DNA of 12,397 nt from Candidatus Falkowiibacteriota bacterium (GTDB lineage: Bacteria > Patescibacteriota > Patescibacteriia > Patescibacteriales > UBA12075). The notes beneath the pieces were generated by a model, which saw nothing but the letters and a program-made list of their open reading frames with translations, had not been told where the DNA came from and made no database searches. The stretch lies in NCBI GenBank assembly GCA_030600505.1, contig JAUVLY010000010.1, positions 1 through 12,397 on the forward strand, written 5' to 3'. Position numbers and translations under genes: made by a program. Positions 1-6,209 of the stretch are shown here, piece after piece. The first letter of the stretch is position 1; each line of letters starts with the position of its first letter.

Positions 1-433
1 GAATAAAATAAAATTTGAGATCGTAACGCCGGAGCGGATTGTTTTGAAAGAAGATGTAAGGCAGGTGACTGTGCCTACCAAACAAGGCGAGATCACGGTT
101 CTTCCGGACCATATTCCTTTGGTAGCCGGCTTGCAGCCCGGTGTTATTGAGATACTTAAACCGGATAACAGCCGGGAAGTAATGTCCCTTTCCGGCGGGT
201 TTATTGAGGTTTTTAAAAACAAGGTAGTGATATTGGCTGATACGGCTGAGCGGGCGGAAGAGATTGATATTGACAAGTCTGAGGAAGCACGCGCGCTGGC
301 CGAGAAGTCAGTTAAAGATATGCGTCATTTTGACCAGGAGCGTTTTGCCGGAATTAGCGCGAAAATAGCTAAGGAATTAGCTCGCGACAGAGCGGCCAAG
401 CGTTGGAAAAAAATCAAGAGTCTTGATAAGTAA
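1..433 (+). CDS. atpC: ATP synthase F1 epsilon subunit, 5' end at window edge
   Basis: Epsilon subunit of the F1Fo ATP synthase, part of the central stalk that couples proton (or sodium) flow to catalysis and can inhibit ATP hydrolysis. The open frame runs from base 2. The residues NKIKFEIVTPERIVLKEDV match the family's N-terminus, so the usual start is upstream of the internal TTG at 44. Base 1 (g) could be the last base of the ATG. Seen: the beta-sandwich domain (visible residues about 1-90, with PTKQGEITVLPDHIPLV) and the C-terminal helical hairpin (about 95-143, rich in A, K, E and R). The 143 visible residues are normal for the family. atpC usually closes the atp operon, consistent with unrelated genes downstream. 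The stop is TAA, and a hairpin repeat begins seven bases later. Identity is secure; only the exact start is not visible. Confidence 0.95.
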   Translation, partial: NKIKFEIVTPERIVLKEDVRQVTVPTKQGEITVLPDHIPLVAGLQPGVIEILKPDNSREVMSLSGGFIEVFKNKVVILADTAERAEEIDIDKSEEARALAEKSVKDMRHFDQERFAGISAKIAKELARDRAAKRWKKIKSLDK

Positions 434-439
434 CGTTAT

Positions 440-485
440 CCCGCTAGCGCGGGACCCGCAACTACGAATGCGGGACATGCAAATA
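440..485 (+). repeat. Structured hairpin repeat, copy 1 (after atpC)
   Basis: Two adjacent hairpins follow the atpC stop. The first is CCCGC-TAGC-GCGGG (440-453). The second has stem CCCGC (455-459) and GCGGG (470-474) around the loop AACTACGAAT, followed at once by ACATGCAAATA. The second hairpin, its loop and its tail recur near 5473-5502 and, inverted, near 1653-1684, with different but still complementary stems. An A-rich tail (about 485-515) also resembles that of copy 2. No T-run follows, so it is not a standard intrinsic terminator. Function unknown. Confidence 0.75.
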
Positions 486-541
486 ATAGGAAAAATAAGA
501 AAATAAAATAAATAATCAATCAAAACATTATGGAGGAAAAG

Positions 542-940
542 ATGACAAATTCACAAGAACAAATTGAGAAAATTGCGGAACAAAATTTTTTAAATTGGGT
601 AAAATTACTGGACACAAAAGACCCTAAACAGGTCGCTGAACTTTATTCAGGAGATACTACTTTTTTGCCTACACTTTCCAGTGAATTTAAAAAAGGGCAG
701 GAGGGAGCTGAGGAGTATTTTGAGCATTTTCTTAAAAAAGATCCAACCGGAGAAATTATTGATGAGGCTGTTCAACCACTAGGCGAAGATACATATCTTC
801 ATTCCGGCATGTATAATTTTGAAGTTGGGCCAAGTGAAGAAAGGTCAACAGTTGAGGCTAGATTTACTTATGTCTGGAAAAGAAACGAGGATAACAAATG
901 GGAAATTATCCATCATCATTCATCGCTAAAGCCAGAATAA
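542..940 (+). CDS. NTF2-like (SgcJ/EcaC / CaMKII-association-type) small protein
   Basis: A 132-residue protein with the pattern of the NTF2/SnoaL/DUF4440 cone fold: an N-terminal helix (about 4-24), a second helix following the word LYSGDTTFLP, and a strand-rich second half. The ending HHHSSLKPE (124-132) is typical of the SgcJ/EcaC and CaMKII-association-domain relatives. Members form dimers around a ligand pocket; the substrate here cannot be predicted and enzymatic activity is not established. I choose the ATG at 542 over the one at 530 because GGAGG (532-536) sits five bases before it, and the 530 codon would precede that site. The gene stands alone, closed by a strong terminator at 988-1024. 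By eye it is more AT-rich than atpC and groEL and has a canonical SD that many neighbours lack, which might mean a separate origin. Confidence 0.75.
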   Translation: MTNSQEQIEKIAEQNFLNWVKLLDTKDPKQVAELYSGDTTFLPTLSSEFKKGQEGAEEYFEHFLKKDPTGEIIDEAVQPLGEDTYLHSGMYNFEVGPSEERSTVEARFTYVWKRNEDNKWEIIHHHSSLKPE

Positions 941-987
941 GGACCTTAAAAAAACTTCATCCAAGGAGAGCTATTAAAAATAGACAC

Positions 988-1024
988 AGCCGGCGTGCAA
1001 CACAAGCCGGCTGATTATTTTTTT
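988..1024 (+). terminator. Intrinsic terminator of the NTF2-like gene
   Basis: Perfect 7-bp GC-rich stem AGCCGGC (988-994) and GCCGGCT (1006-1012), an 11-base loop, then a T-run (1018-1024) just downstream. It isolates the NTF2-like gene from the CBS gene, whose promoter starts a few bases later. Confidence 0.9.
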
Positions 1025-1027
1025 AAG

Positions 1028-1055
1028 TTGACAAATTTTAATACAACATTACAAT
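1028..1055 (+). promoter_or_regulatory. Sigma70-type promoter for the CBS gene
   Basis: TTGACA (1028-1033), 16 bases, TACAAT (1050-1055). This predicts initiation near 1062 and a leader of about 50 bases made almost entirely of the TTCGAA-type repeat. The TATAAT at 1061-1066 is too far from this -35 box to be its partner. Confidence 0.6.
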
Positions 1056-1063
1056 ATAGATAT

Positions 1064-1104
1064 AATTAATAATTCGAAATTCGAAATTAATAATTCGAAA
1101 TTCG
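1064..1104 (+). repeat. Tandem TTCGAA-rich repeat in CBS leader
   Basis: The 20-mer AATTAATAATTCGAAATTCG occurs twice without error (1064-1083 and 1085-1104), separated by one A. Each unit contains the palindrome TTCGAA, so the array can also fold. It fills the predicted 5' leader and ends ten bases before the start codon, where an SD would be expected. Confidence 0.85.
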
Positions 1105-1114
1105 CCATTTAAGT

Positions 1115-1603
1115 ATGTGGGTGAAAGATTATATGTTCTCTGATGTTACAACCATTGATAAAGAGGCAACAATTGCTGACGCTGTTAAATTAATGGTAAA
1201 GAAAAAGACCAATAGCCTTATTGTGATAGATGAGAAAAATAAGCCGATTGGGACACTGTCGTCCTATACTTTGGTCAGGGAAGTTGTGCCGGCTTATCTA
1301 AAGGGAGATCCATTGTTTTCGCAGTTTGGTAAAGAAGGCACTTTTGACAAATACGCCGGGCGGATGAAAGATAAACATGTTAAAGACCTGATGCACCCGG
1401 ATTTTCATATACTCAAAGAAGATGATGCCATGATCGAAGCCGCTTCGTACTCGATCAAAGCGTCCAGGCGGATTCTTCCGGTAGTGGATAAGGCCGGTAA
1501 AATAGTTGGCGCGATCACCCGGACCTGCATTAAGAATGCTTTATATAACGCAATTTACAAAGATAGTCAGATAACAACCAAGAACGGCGGCAACGGCAAT
1601 TAA
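1115..1603 (+). CDS. Tandem CBS-domain protein
   Basis: 162 residues holding two CBS motifs, about 1-58 (VKDYMFSDVTTIDKEATIADA through KPIGTLS) and about 88-150 (VKDLMHPDFHILKEDDAMIEAA through GKIVGAITR). A CBS pair forms a Bateman module that usually binds adenine nucleotides (AMP, ATP, S-adenosylmethionine) and controls a partner protein or fused domain. No catalytic or DNA-binding domain is attached, so it should act in trans; the partner is unknown. The downstream antiporter lies in the same direction about 280 bases away. CBS modules often gate channels and transporters, so a regulatory link is possible but only inferred. The ATG at 1115 has no SD; a promoter and repeat array precede it. 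The tail (about 150-162, N/G/K-rich) looks disordered. Confidence 0.85.
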   Translation: MWVKDYMFSDVTTIDKEATIADAVKLMVKKKTNSLIVIDEKNKPIGTLSSYTLVREVVPAYLKGDPLFSQFGKEGTFDKYAGRMKDKHVKDLMHPDFHILKEDDAMIEAASYSIKASRRILPVVDKAGKIVGAITRTCIKNALYNAIYKDSQITTKNGGNGN

Positions 1604-1652
1604 AGAAACTGATAAAGATAACCTGTGCCAGAGAGCACAAGGTGTTAAAATA

Positions 1653-1693
1653 TAAATTCGCATGTGCCGCATTTGTAGCGCGGCTTTTGCCGC
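1653..1693 (-). repeat. Structured hairpin repeat, copy 3 (inverted)
   Basis: On the minus strand: stem GCCGC (1680-1684), loop GCTACAAAT (1671-1679), stem GCGGC (1666-1670), then ACATGCGAATT (about 1655-1665). This is the same loop and tail as copies 1 and 2 with a changed but paired stem. A competing hairpin, GCGGC-AAAA-GCCGC on the minus strand (1680-1693), uses the same arm. A separate small stem (about 1621-1644, GTGC/GCAC core) lies between it and the CBS stop and has no T-run. Confidence 0.7.
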
Positions 1694-1710
1694 TAGGCAA
1701 AATAACATAA

Positions 1711-1834
1711 AATTAACTAGGGTATTTGTGCGTTACAATCAACGAATTCATTCGAAAGTAACGATTTACTGTTTCTCAAATCTAAATGTTACTTTCGGTG
1801 GAATTTGTTGGAATCGTGCTTATCTAAGTTAATT
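1711..1834. repeat. Long imperfect inverted repeat upstream of antiporter
   Basis: Core arms 1740-1762 and 1788-1810 match at about 19 of 23 positions, including the perfect 10-mer CGAAAGTAAC / GTTACTTTCG. Weaker symmetry continues outwards to AATTAACT (1711-1718) and AGTTAATT (1827-1834). The flanks ATAACATAA and ATAACAAAA are nearly identical and might be a target-site duplication, though in AT-rich DNA this is weak. It could be a MITE-like remnant or a large leader hairpin. No coding potential is seen. Confidence 0.6.
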
Positions 1835-1862
1835 ATAACAAAACTAAGAGGAGATATTCTTT

Positions 1863-1922
1863 ATGTTTCCTGGTTATAATTATGCAAGAAGCTATTCATG
1901 TTATGAACACGGGCTTATTTAG
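1863..1922 (+). CDS. Possible 19-residue leader ORF overlapping antiporter start
   Basis: The only good SD here (AGGAG, 1849-1853) is nine bases before the ATG at 1863, which opens a frame reading MFPGYNYARSYSCYEHGLI and stopping at TAG 1920-1922. The antiporter starts at 1882 or 1903 in another frame, inside this ORF. This could be a translated leader peptide coupling translation to the antiporter, or a sign of a small indel that separated the SD-linked ATG from the antiporter frame. Protein expression is unproven. Confidence 0.35.
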   Translation: MFPGYNYARSYSCYEHGLI

Positions 1923-3201
1923 CGCGTCTGGCGCGGTCGCGCTGCTTATTTTTCTAGGTTCATACGCTTTAATTATTTTGGAAAAAGTTCATCGTACCGT
2001 GATCGCTATTTTTGGCGCGGCTTTAATGATCGTGGTCGGTATATTTATGGGTTTTTACTCTCAGGATGCAGCGATTAGTGTGATTGATTTTAATACTATC
2101 GGCCTTTTGGTTGGAATGATGATTATTGTTGGGGTCGCTAAGGATACCGGCTTGTTCCAGTATGTCGCGATCAAATCGGCCAAGCTAGCCAAAGGCGAGC
2201 CGTGGCGGATAATGGTATTTTTTGCCGTTATAACGGCGATTTTTTCCGCGCTCTTAGATAACGTAACCACTGTTCTTTTAATGGTGCCAATGACTTTGGT
2301 GATCTGCGACTATTTGAATATTAAGCCAATGCCGTTTTTAATGGTTGAAATTTTTATGAGCAATATCGGCGGTTGCGCGACTCTTATCGGCGATCCGCCT
2401 AATATTCTTATTGGTAGCGCGGCTGGTCTTTCTTTTATGGATTTTGTGCTTAATTTGGCACCAATTGTGATCATATTATTTCTGGTCATGTTACCGATTT
2501 TCCGCTGGAAGTATGGCCGGCATCTTACGGCTAAGCAAGAAGACAAAGATGCCATTATGAAACTGCGCGAAGCTGATAGTATTAAAGACCCGGTGTTGCT
2601 TAAAAAGGCCTTGTTCGTACTTGGGATTGTGGTGATTGGTTTTTTCCTCCATGGCTGGCTGCACATGGAAGCAGCCACGATTGCTATCTTTGGCGCCGGT
2701 CTCTTACTCTTTCTTGATAATAAAAACCCGGAGCGGGCTTTGCACGAGGTGGAGTGGACCACAATTTTCTTTTTTATTGGCCTATTCGTATTGGTTGGGG
2801 GTCTGGAGTTTGTTGGGGCAATATCCTGGGCGGCCGGGAAGATGATTGAAATAACCGGCGGCAATTTGGCCGTTACCGGAACCGCCATGCTTTGGGGCGG
2901 AGCGATTTTTTCCGCTTTTATTGATAATATTCCTTTTGTTGCCACTACAATACCGCTAGTGCAAGAAATGGGCAGCACCTTTACTGACCTTAATCCGATT
3001 TGGTGGTCCTTGGCCCTGGGCGCTTGCCTGGGTGGGAACGGCACTTTGGTGGGAGCCAGCGCGAATTTGGTCGTTGCCGGCCTGGCCGAGAAGAGCGGAT
3101 ATAAGATAAAATTCAGGGAGTTTATGAAAGTGGGCTTGGTCGTAATGGTAATCACGGTGGCAATCTCAAATGTTTATCTTTGGATTTGTTATTTTTTGTA
3201 A
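1882..3201 (+). CDS. ArsB/NhaD-type ion antiporter (IT superfamily permease)
   Basis: 439-residue integral membrane protein of the ArsB/NhaD/P-protein group of the ion transporter superfamily, with about 10-12 hydrophobic segments. Signature pieces are present in both inverted halves: DNVTTVLLMVP (about 125) and ATLIGDPPNILIG (about 165-177) in the first, FIDNIPFVATTIPLV (about 348) and GGNGTLVGASANLV (about 384-397) in the second. Members exchange Na+ for protons or export arsenite or other anions. No ars genes are nearby, so Na+/H+ exchange or organic-anion transport is as likely as arsenite export. Starts at 1882 and 1903 are both possible and neither has an SD; the SD in front belongs to an overlapping out-of-frame ATG. 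There is no obvious terminator before the groES promoter. Confidence 0.85.
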   Translation: MQEAIHVMNTGLFSASGAVALLIFLGSYALIILEKVHRTVIAIFGAALMIVVGIFMGFYSQDAAISVIDFNTIGLLVGMMIIVGVAKDTGLFQYVAIKSAKLAKGEPWRIMVFFAVITAIFSALLDNVTTVLLMVPMTLVICDYLNIKPMPFLMVEIFMSNIGGCATLIGDPPNILIGSAAGLSFMDFVLNLAPIVIILFLVMLPIFRWKYGRHLTAKQEDKDAIMKLREADSIKDPVLLKKALFVLGIVVIGFFLHGWLHMEAATIAIFGAGLLLFLDNKNPERALHEVEWTTIFFFIGLFVLVGGLEFVGAISWAAGKMIEITGGNLAVTGTAMLWGGAIFSAFIDNIPFVATTIPLVQEMGSTFTDLNPIWWSLALGACLGGNGTLVGASANLVVAGLAEKSGYKIKFREFMKVGLVVMVITVAISNVYLWICYFL

Positions 3202-3221
3202 TATTAGCTTGTTTTTTCGGC

Positions 3222-3250
3222 TTGACAAGGCGTAAAATAACCGCTAAAAT
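3222..3250 (+). promoter_or_regulatory. groESL promoter
   Basis: TTGACA (3222-3227), 17 bases, TAAAAT (3245-3250): close to the sigma70 consensus. Initiation is expected near 3257, placing the CIRCE operator just downstream, the usual arrangement for HrcA-repressed chaperone operons. Confidence 0.85.
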
Positions 3251-3266
3251 ACAAAAGTAATACAAA

Positions 3267-3293
3267 TTAGCACTCTCTTATCTTTAGTGCTAA
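3267..3293 (+). promoter_or_regulatory. CIRCE operator (HrcA binding site)
   Basis: TTAGCACTC (3267-3275), nine bases, TAGTGCTAA (3285-3293). It matches the CIRCE consensus TTAGCACTC-N9-GAGTGCTAA in 17 of 18 arm positions; the only change is G to T at 3285. Placed at about +10 of the groES promoter, it predicts repression by HrcA relieved on heat shock. hrcA is not in this window. A T-rich stretch follows within a few bases. Confidence 0.93.
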
Positions 3294-3329
3294 TTAATTT
3301 TTTTTATTATTAGTAAAATAAATCATAAA

Positions 3330-3360
3330 GCGTTACGAGTTATGCGTTACGAGTTATGAG
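3330..3360 (+). repeat. 14-bp tandem repeat in groES leader
   Basis: GCGTTACGAGTTAT occurs twice head to tail (3330-3343 and 3344-3357), followed by GAG. The same unit with one base changed (GTTATGAGTTATGC in another phase) is doubled directly upstream of parA at 10013-10040. It ends about a dozen bases before the groES ATG. Confidence 0.9.
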
Positions 3361-3371
3361 ATAAATGATTT

Positions 3372-3665
3372 ATGAATATAAAACCCATCCACACAAACGT
3401 TGTGGTCAAACCGATCTCACAAGACGAAGTCACTAAATCCGGGATTGTTATTCCCGATACCGTAGACAAAGAACGTCCGGAAAAAGGCGAAGTTGTCGCG
3501 GTCGGTGATGGCAAGCTTTTGGACAACGGCCAACGCGCGCCTATGAGCGTCAAGGTTGGCGACATTATTATGTTTAAAAAGTATTCACCAGACGAATTAA
3601 AAATTGACAATGAAGAGTATTTAGTAATTAGCGAAGGAGATATTTTAGCAATTATTAATAAATAA
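3372..3665 (+). CDS. groES: Co-chaperonin GroES (Hsp10)
   Basis: 97-residue co-chaperonin, the normal length. It forms the heptameric lid of the GroEL folding chamber in the cytoplasm. Seen: N-terminal strand IKPIHTNVVVKPI, mobile loop about 16-32 with the GroEL-binding hydrophobic triplet in GIVIP (24-28), the roof region around GDGKLLDNGQRAPM, and the C-terminal strands VKVGDIIMFKKY and EEYLVISEGDILAII. The ATG at 3372 has no recognisable SD; the tandem 14-mer repeat lies upstream. It is the first gene of the heat-shock operon behind the CIRCE-controlled promoter. Confidence 0.97.
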   Translation: MNIKPIHTNVVVKPISQDEVTKSGIVIPDTVDKERPEKGEVVAVGDGKLLDNGQRAPMSVKVGDIIMFKKYSPDELKIDNEEYLVISEGDILAIINK

Positions 3666-3680
3666 TTATAAATAAATTTT

Positions 3681-3758
3681 TGTCATTCTGAGCCGTAGGC
3701 GAAGAATCCCGTGGATATAGAAACGAGATCCTTCGTCGCTACGCTCCTCAGGATGACA
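3681..3758. repeat. TGTCATTCTGAG palindromic repeat between groES and groEL
   Basis: Imperfect long hairpin. The outer stem TGTCATTCTGAG (3681-3692) pairs with CTCAGGATGACA (3747-3758) across 12 positions including one G-U. The inner arms GAAGAATC (3701-3708) and GATCCTTC (3727-3734) are nearly complementary. Palindromes with these ends are known as dispersed intergenic repeats in many bacterial genomes. Here it occupies nearly the whole groES-groEL gap and ends 11 bases before the groEL ATG. Confidence 0.85.
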
Positions 3759-3769
3759 CGAAGTACTAT

Positions 3770-5428
3770 ATGGCAAAGCAAATAATTTACAACGAGGAGG
3801 CTCGCAGTGCCCTTAAAAACGGCGTTGATAAATTGGCAAACGCCGTTAAGGTTACATTAGGACCTAAAGGGCGAAACGTGGTATTGGATAAAGGCTATGG
3901 CGGCCCAACTGTTACTAAAGACGGTGTAACCGTGGCTAAAGAAATTGAGCTGGAAGATAAATACGAGAATCTTGGCGCGGAAATGGTTAAGGAGGTCGCT
4001 TCTAAAACCAATGATGTTGCCGGTGACGGTACCACTACCGCCACGATTTTGGCCCAAGCAATGATCAGCGAGGGACTTAAACTGGTTTCTTCCGGTGTTG
4101 ATCCGATTGATATTAGGGTTGGCATGGAAGCAAAAACACAGGAGATAGTCAGCAAGCTAAAGGAAATGAGCAAGCAAATAAGCGCCAAAGACGAGATCGC
4201 TCAGGTCGCGTCAATCAGCGCCAATGACAAAGAGATTGGCGAAATTATTGCCGCTGCTATGGACTCGGTTGGCAAAGACGGTGTTATCACTATAGAAGAA
4301 GGCCAGTCATTTGGCGTGGAAAAAGAAGTGGTTGAAGGCATGCAGTTTGATAAAGGTTATGTCAGTCCTTATATGATCACTGACGCGGATTCTATGAAAG
4401 CGGAGTTCAATGACCCTTATATTTTAATTACTGACAAAAAAATCGCTTCCATCCAGGAAGTTCTGCCTCTGCTTGAGGCAATGGCCCAGGCCGGTAAGAA
4501 GGATCTGGTTATTTTAGCCGAAGAGATCGAAGGCGAGGCTCTGGCTACTTTTGTGGTTAACAAGCTTCGTGGCACCTTTAACGTACTTGCGGTCAAGGCC
4601 CCGGGTTTTGGCGATAGGCGCAAGGAAATGCTTGAGGATATCGCGATTTTGACTGGTGGCCGGGTGATTAGCGAAGAAGTTGGCCTTAAATTGGAGAATA
4701 CCAAAATTGAAGATCTGGGACAAGCGCGTAAAGTAGTTGCTACCAAGGATAATTCTACTATTGTAGAAGGCAAAGGTGATGAAGCGAAAATAAAGGCTCG
4801 GGTGGAATCAATTAAAAAAGGAATTGAAACCAGTGACTCTGATTTTGACAAAGAAAAACTGCAAGAACGTCTGGCTAAGCTGGCCGGTGGTGTCGCAGTT
4901 ATTAAAGTTGGCGCCGCTACGGAAACGGAAATGAAAGAGAAAAAAGACCGTATCGAGGACGCGCTTAACGCGACTCGCGCCGCGGTAGAAGAAGGCGTTG
5001 TACCGGGAGGGGGATTAGCCCTGGCTCAAGCCGGTAATGCTTTTGAAGAACTGACTGACAAGAAAAGCGATAACCCGGGAACCAGAATTATTGATTCTGC
5101 TATTTTAGAGCCGATCAAGCAGATCGCCTCAAATGCCGGTAAAGATGGTTCTCTTATTTTGTATAACATTATTCGCGAAAATAAAGGCGGCCAAAATAAT
5201 TTAGGCTATAACGCGGCTGCTGATAAATTTGAAGACATGATTCAGGGTGGCATTGTTGACCCAACCAAGGTTGTGCGTAGCGCGCTTGAAAACGCGGTTA
5301 GCGCGGCCATTATGTTCCTTACCACCGAAGCCGTAATTACCGACAAACCGGAAAAAAAGGATGATATGCCTCCAATGCCACCGGGCGGTGGTATGGGCGG
5401 TGGCATGCCTGGTATGATGGGAATGTAA
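3770..5428 (+). CDS. groEL: Chaperonin GroEL (Hsp60)
   Basis: 552-residue chaperonin forming the double heptameric ring in which unfolded proteins fold with ATP and GroES. Seen: TLGPKGRNV (29-37) and the ATP-binding GDGTTT (85-90, with the Asp equivalent to E. coli D87), the apical domain in the middle (for example GYVSPYMITD, and KAPGFGDRRKEMLEDIAILTGG), and the catalytic-Asp segment DALNATRAAVEEG followed by the nucleotide-binding VVPGGG. The C-terminus is a Gly/Met-rich tail of repeated GGM-type units, typical of the family. No SD precedes the ATG; the palindromic repeat stands there instead. It is cotranscribed with groES under CIRCE control. The stop is TAA, followed by repeat copy 2 and a terminator. 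Confidence 0.98.
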   Translation: MAKQIIYNEEARSALKNGVDKLANAVKVTLGPKGRNVVLDKGYGGPTVTKDGVTVAKEIELEDKYENLGAEMVKEVASKTNDVAGDGTTTATILAQAMISEGLKLVSSGVDPIDIRVGMEAKTQEIVSKLKEMSKQISAKDEIAQVASISANDKEIGEIIAAAMDSVGKDGVITIEEGQSFGVEKEVVEGMQFDKGYVSPYMITDADSMKAEFNDPYILITDKKIASIQEVLPLLEAMAQAGKKDLVILAEEIEGEALATFVVNKLRGTFNVLAVKAPGFGDRRKEMLEDIAILTGGRVISEEVGLKLENTKIEDLGQARKVVATKDNSTIVEGKGDEAKIKARVESIKKGIETSDSDFDKEKLQERLAKLAGGVAVIKVGAATETEMKEKKDRIEDALNATRAAVEEGVVPGGGLALAQAGNAFEELTDKKSDNPGTRIIDSAILEPIKQIASNAGKDGSLILYNIIRENKGGQNNLGYNAAADKFEDMIQGGIVDPTKVVRSALENAVSAAIMFLTTEAVITDKPEKKDDMPPMPPGGGMGGGMPGMMGM

Positions 5429-5442
5429 CGTAGCTCGCTTTA

Positions 5443-5505
5443 CCCCAAGGGCACTTCCGTTGGGCGCGCTCGGCCCCCACTACGAATGGGGCACATGCGA
5501 ATAAG
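5443..5505 (+). repeat. Structured hairpin repeat, copy 2 (after groEL)
   Basis: A preceding stem CCCAA...TTGGG (about 5444-5464) is followed by the conserved unit: GCCCC (5473-5477), loop CACTACGAAT, GGGGC (5488-5492), then ACATGCGAATA. Relative to copy 1, two stem pairs are swapped (C-G to G-C and G-C to C-G), while loop and tail are kept. An A-rich tail resembling that of copy 1 runs to about 5532. The bases after the stop, TAACGT, are also shared with copy 1. Confidence 0.75.
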
Positions 5506-5533
5506 AATATTAAATTAAGAAGATAAAATAAAG

Positions 5534-5567
5534 AAACCTCTCCGGTAAAATCTGGAGAGGTTTTTTT
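5534..5567. terminator. Terminator between groEL and the LOG-like gene
   Basis: Perfect stem AAACCTCTCC (5534-5543) and GGAGAGGTTT (5554-5563) with a 10-base loop and a T-run (5561-5567). It ends the groESL transcript. The minus strand, with less uniform T's, could also use it to stop the convergent LOG-like gene. Confidence 0.92.
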
Positions 5568-5586
5568 CATAAGAACATTTGGTTTG

Positions 5587-6132
5587 TTAAAATCCGGGAA
5601 CATTGCCCATTATTGGCAGGTCTGGATTTTCTTTAAATACAGCGTTTAAGTGTCTTAGGGCCTCTTCTGGGCTATTCACAACCACGAAAGCCTCAGATAG
5701 CAGGTGCTGCTTTTTTGTTTTTTGATTATTTACATCAATTAATACAAAGGGATTTTTTATACCCCCTTCAAGCAACTTATTAATTCTGTCGATATAAGCC
5801 TTTGGGTCAGACCAACCCAGGTATATACAGCCATGAGCTGAGCTTAATAGTTCAGTAAGGCGGTCCATGCCCTCCTGTATTCTGACGATTTCGCTAAAAC
5901 GATTAGAAGCGGCCAGCGCATCAACGGTGGGATTAATTATACCCTTGATATAGCCCTTACATTTCTTCACGCCTTTTGCTAAAGTGTCTGCTATACCCCA
6001 ACACTCACCCATACATTGGGTTTTGTATTTTCCTGATGCCAATTCTTTTCCTAGCTCATAAGCTATGTCCCAACTTATCTGGCCATTAGCATTATTACAA
6101 AGTACAACAATAGTTTTTTTATTTTCTTTCAT
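5587..6132 (-). CDS. Degenerate LOG-like (SLOG superfamily) Rossmann protein
   Basis: 181 residues. The layout resembles LOG / 'lysine decarboxylase'-type nucleotide hydrolases: IVVLCNNANGQ (8-17), the ELGKELA helix, a glycine turn GECWGIADTLAKG (42-54), GYIKGIINP (60-68), EIVRIQEGMDRLTELLSSA (81-99, at the place of the MHERK motif), then GCIYLGW (101-107) and a late strand FVVVNSPEEAL. The hallmark PGGxGTxxE of LOG phosphoribohydrolases is replaced by LGWSDPKAYID, so that activity is doubtful. A ligand-binding or sensing SLOG role is possible; function unknown. A strong SD (AGGAGG, five bases before the ATG) supports the start. It is AT-richer than its neighbours by eye and converges on groEL. 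Confidence 0.5.
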   Translation of the reverse strand: MKENKKTIVVLCNNANGQISWDIAYELGKELASGKYKTQCMGECWGIADTLAKGVKKCKGYIKGIINPTVDALAASNRFSEIVRIQEGMDRLTELLSSAHGCIYLGWSDPKAYIDRINKLLEGGIKNPFVLIDVNNQKTKKQHLLSEAFVVVNSPEEALRHLNAVFKENPDLPIMGNVPGF

Positions 6133-6209
6133 TTACCCCTCCTTTTAAGGTGAATTTTGAATGTTTTTTTATAAAGATTTGAAAGGTCTGCACTAATTAA
6201 TAATATTTG

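Noticed and set aside
1621..1644. Terminator after the CBS gene
   Set aside because: A hairpin with a GTGC/GCAC core is present, but no T-run follows and the stem has a bulge.
2310..3155. 281-codon open frame on the minus strand
   Set aside because: It lies wholly within the antiporter gene in antisense, has no SD, and its translation resembles no family; the plus-strand frame has clear transporter motifs.
3202..3222. Terminator after the antiporter
   Set aside because: There is a T-run (GTTTTTTC) but no stable GC-rich stem before it.
4417..4851. 144-codon minus-strand open frame inside groEL
   Set aside because: Shadow of the groEL reading frame; serine-rich low-information translation.
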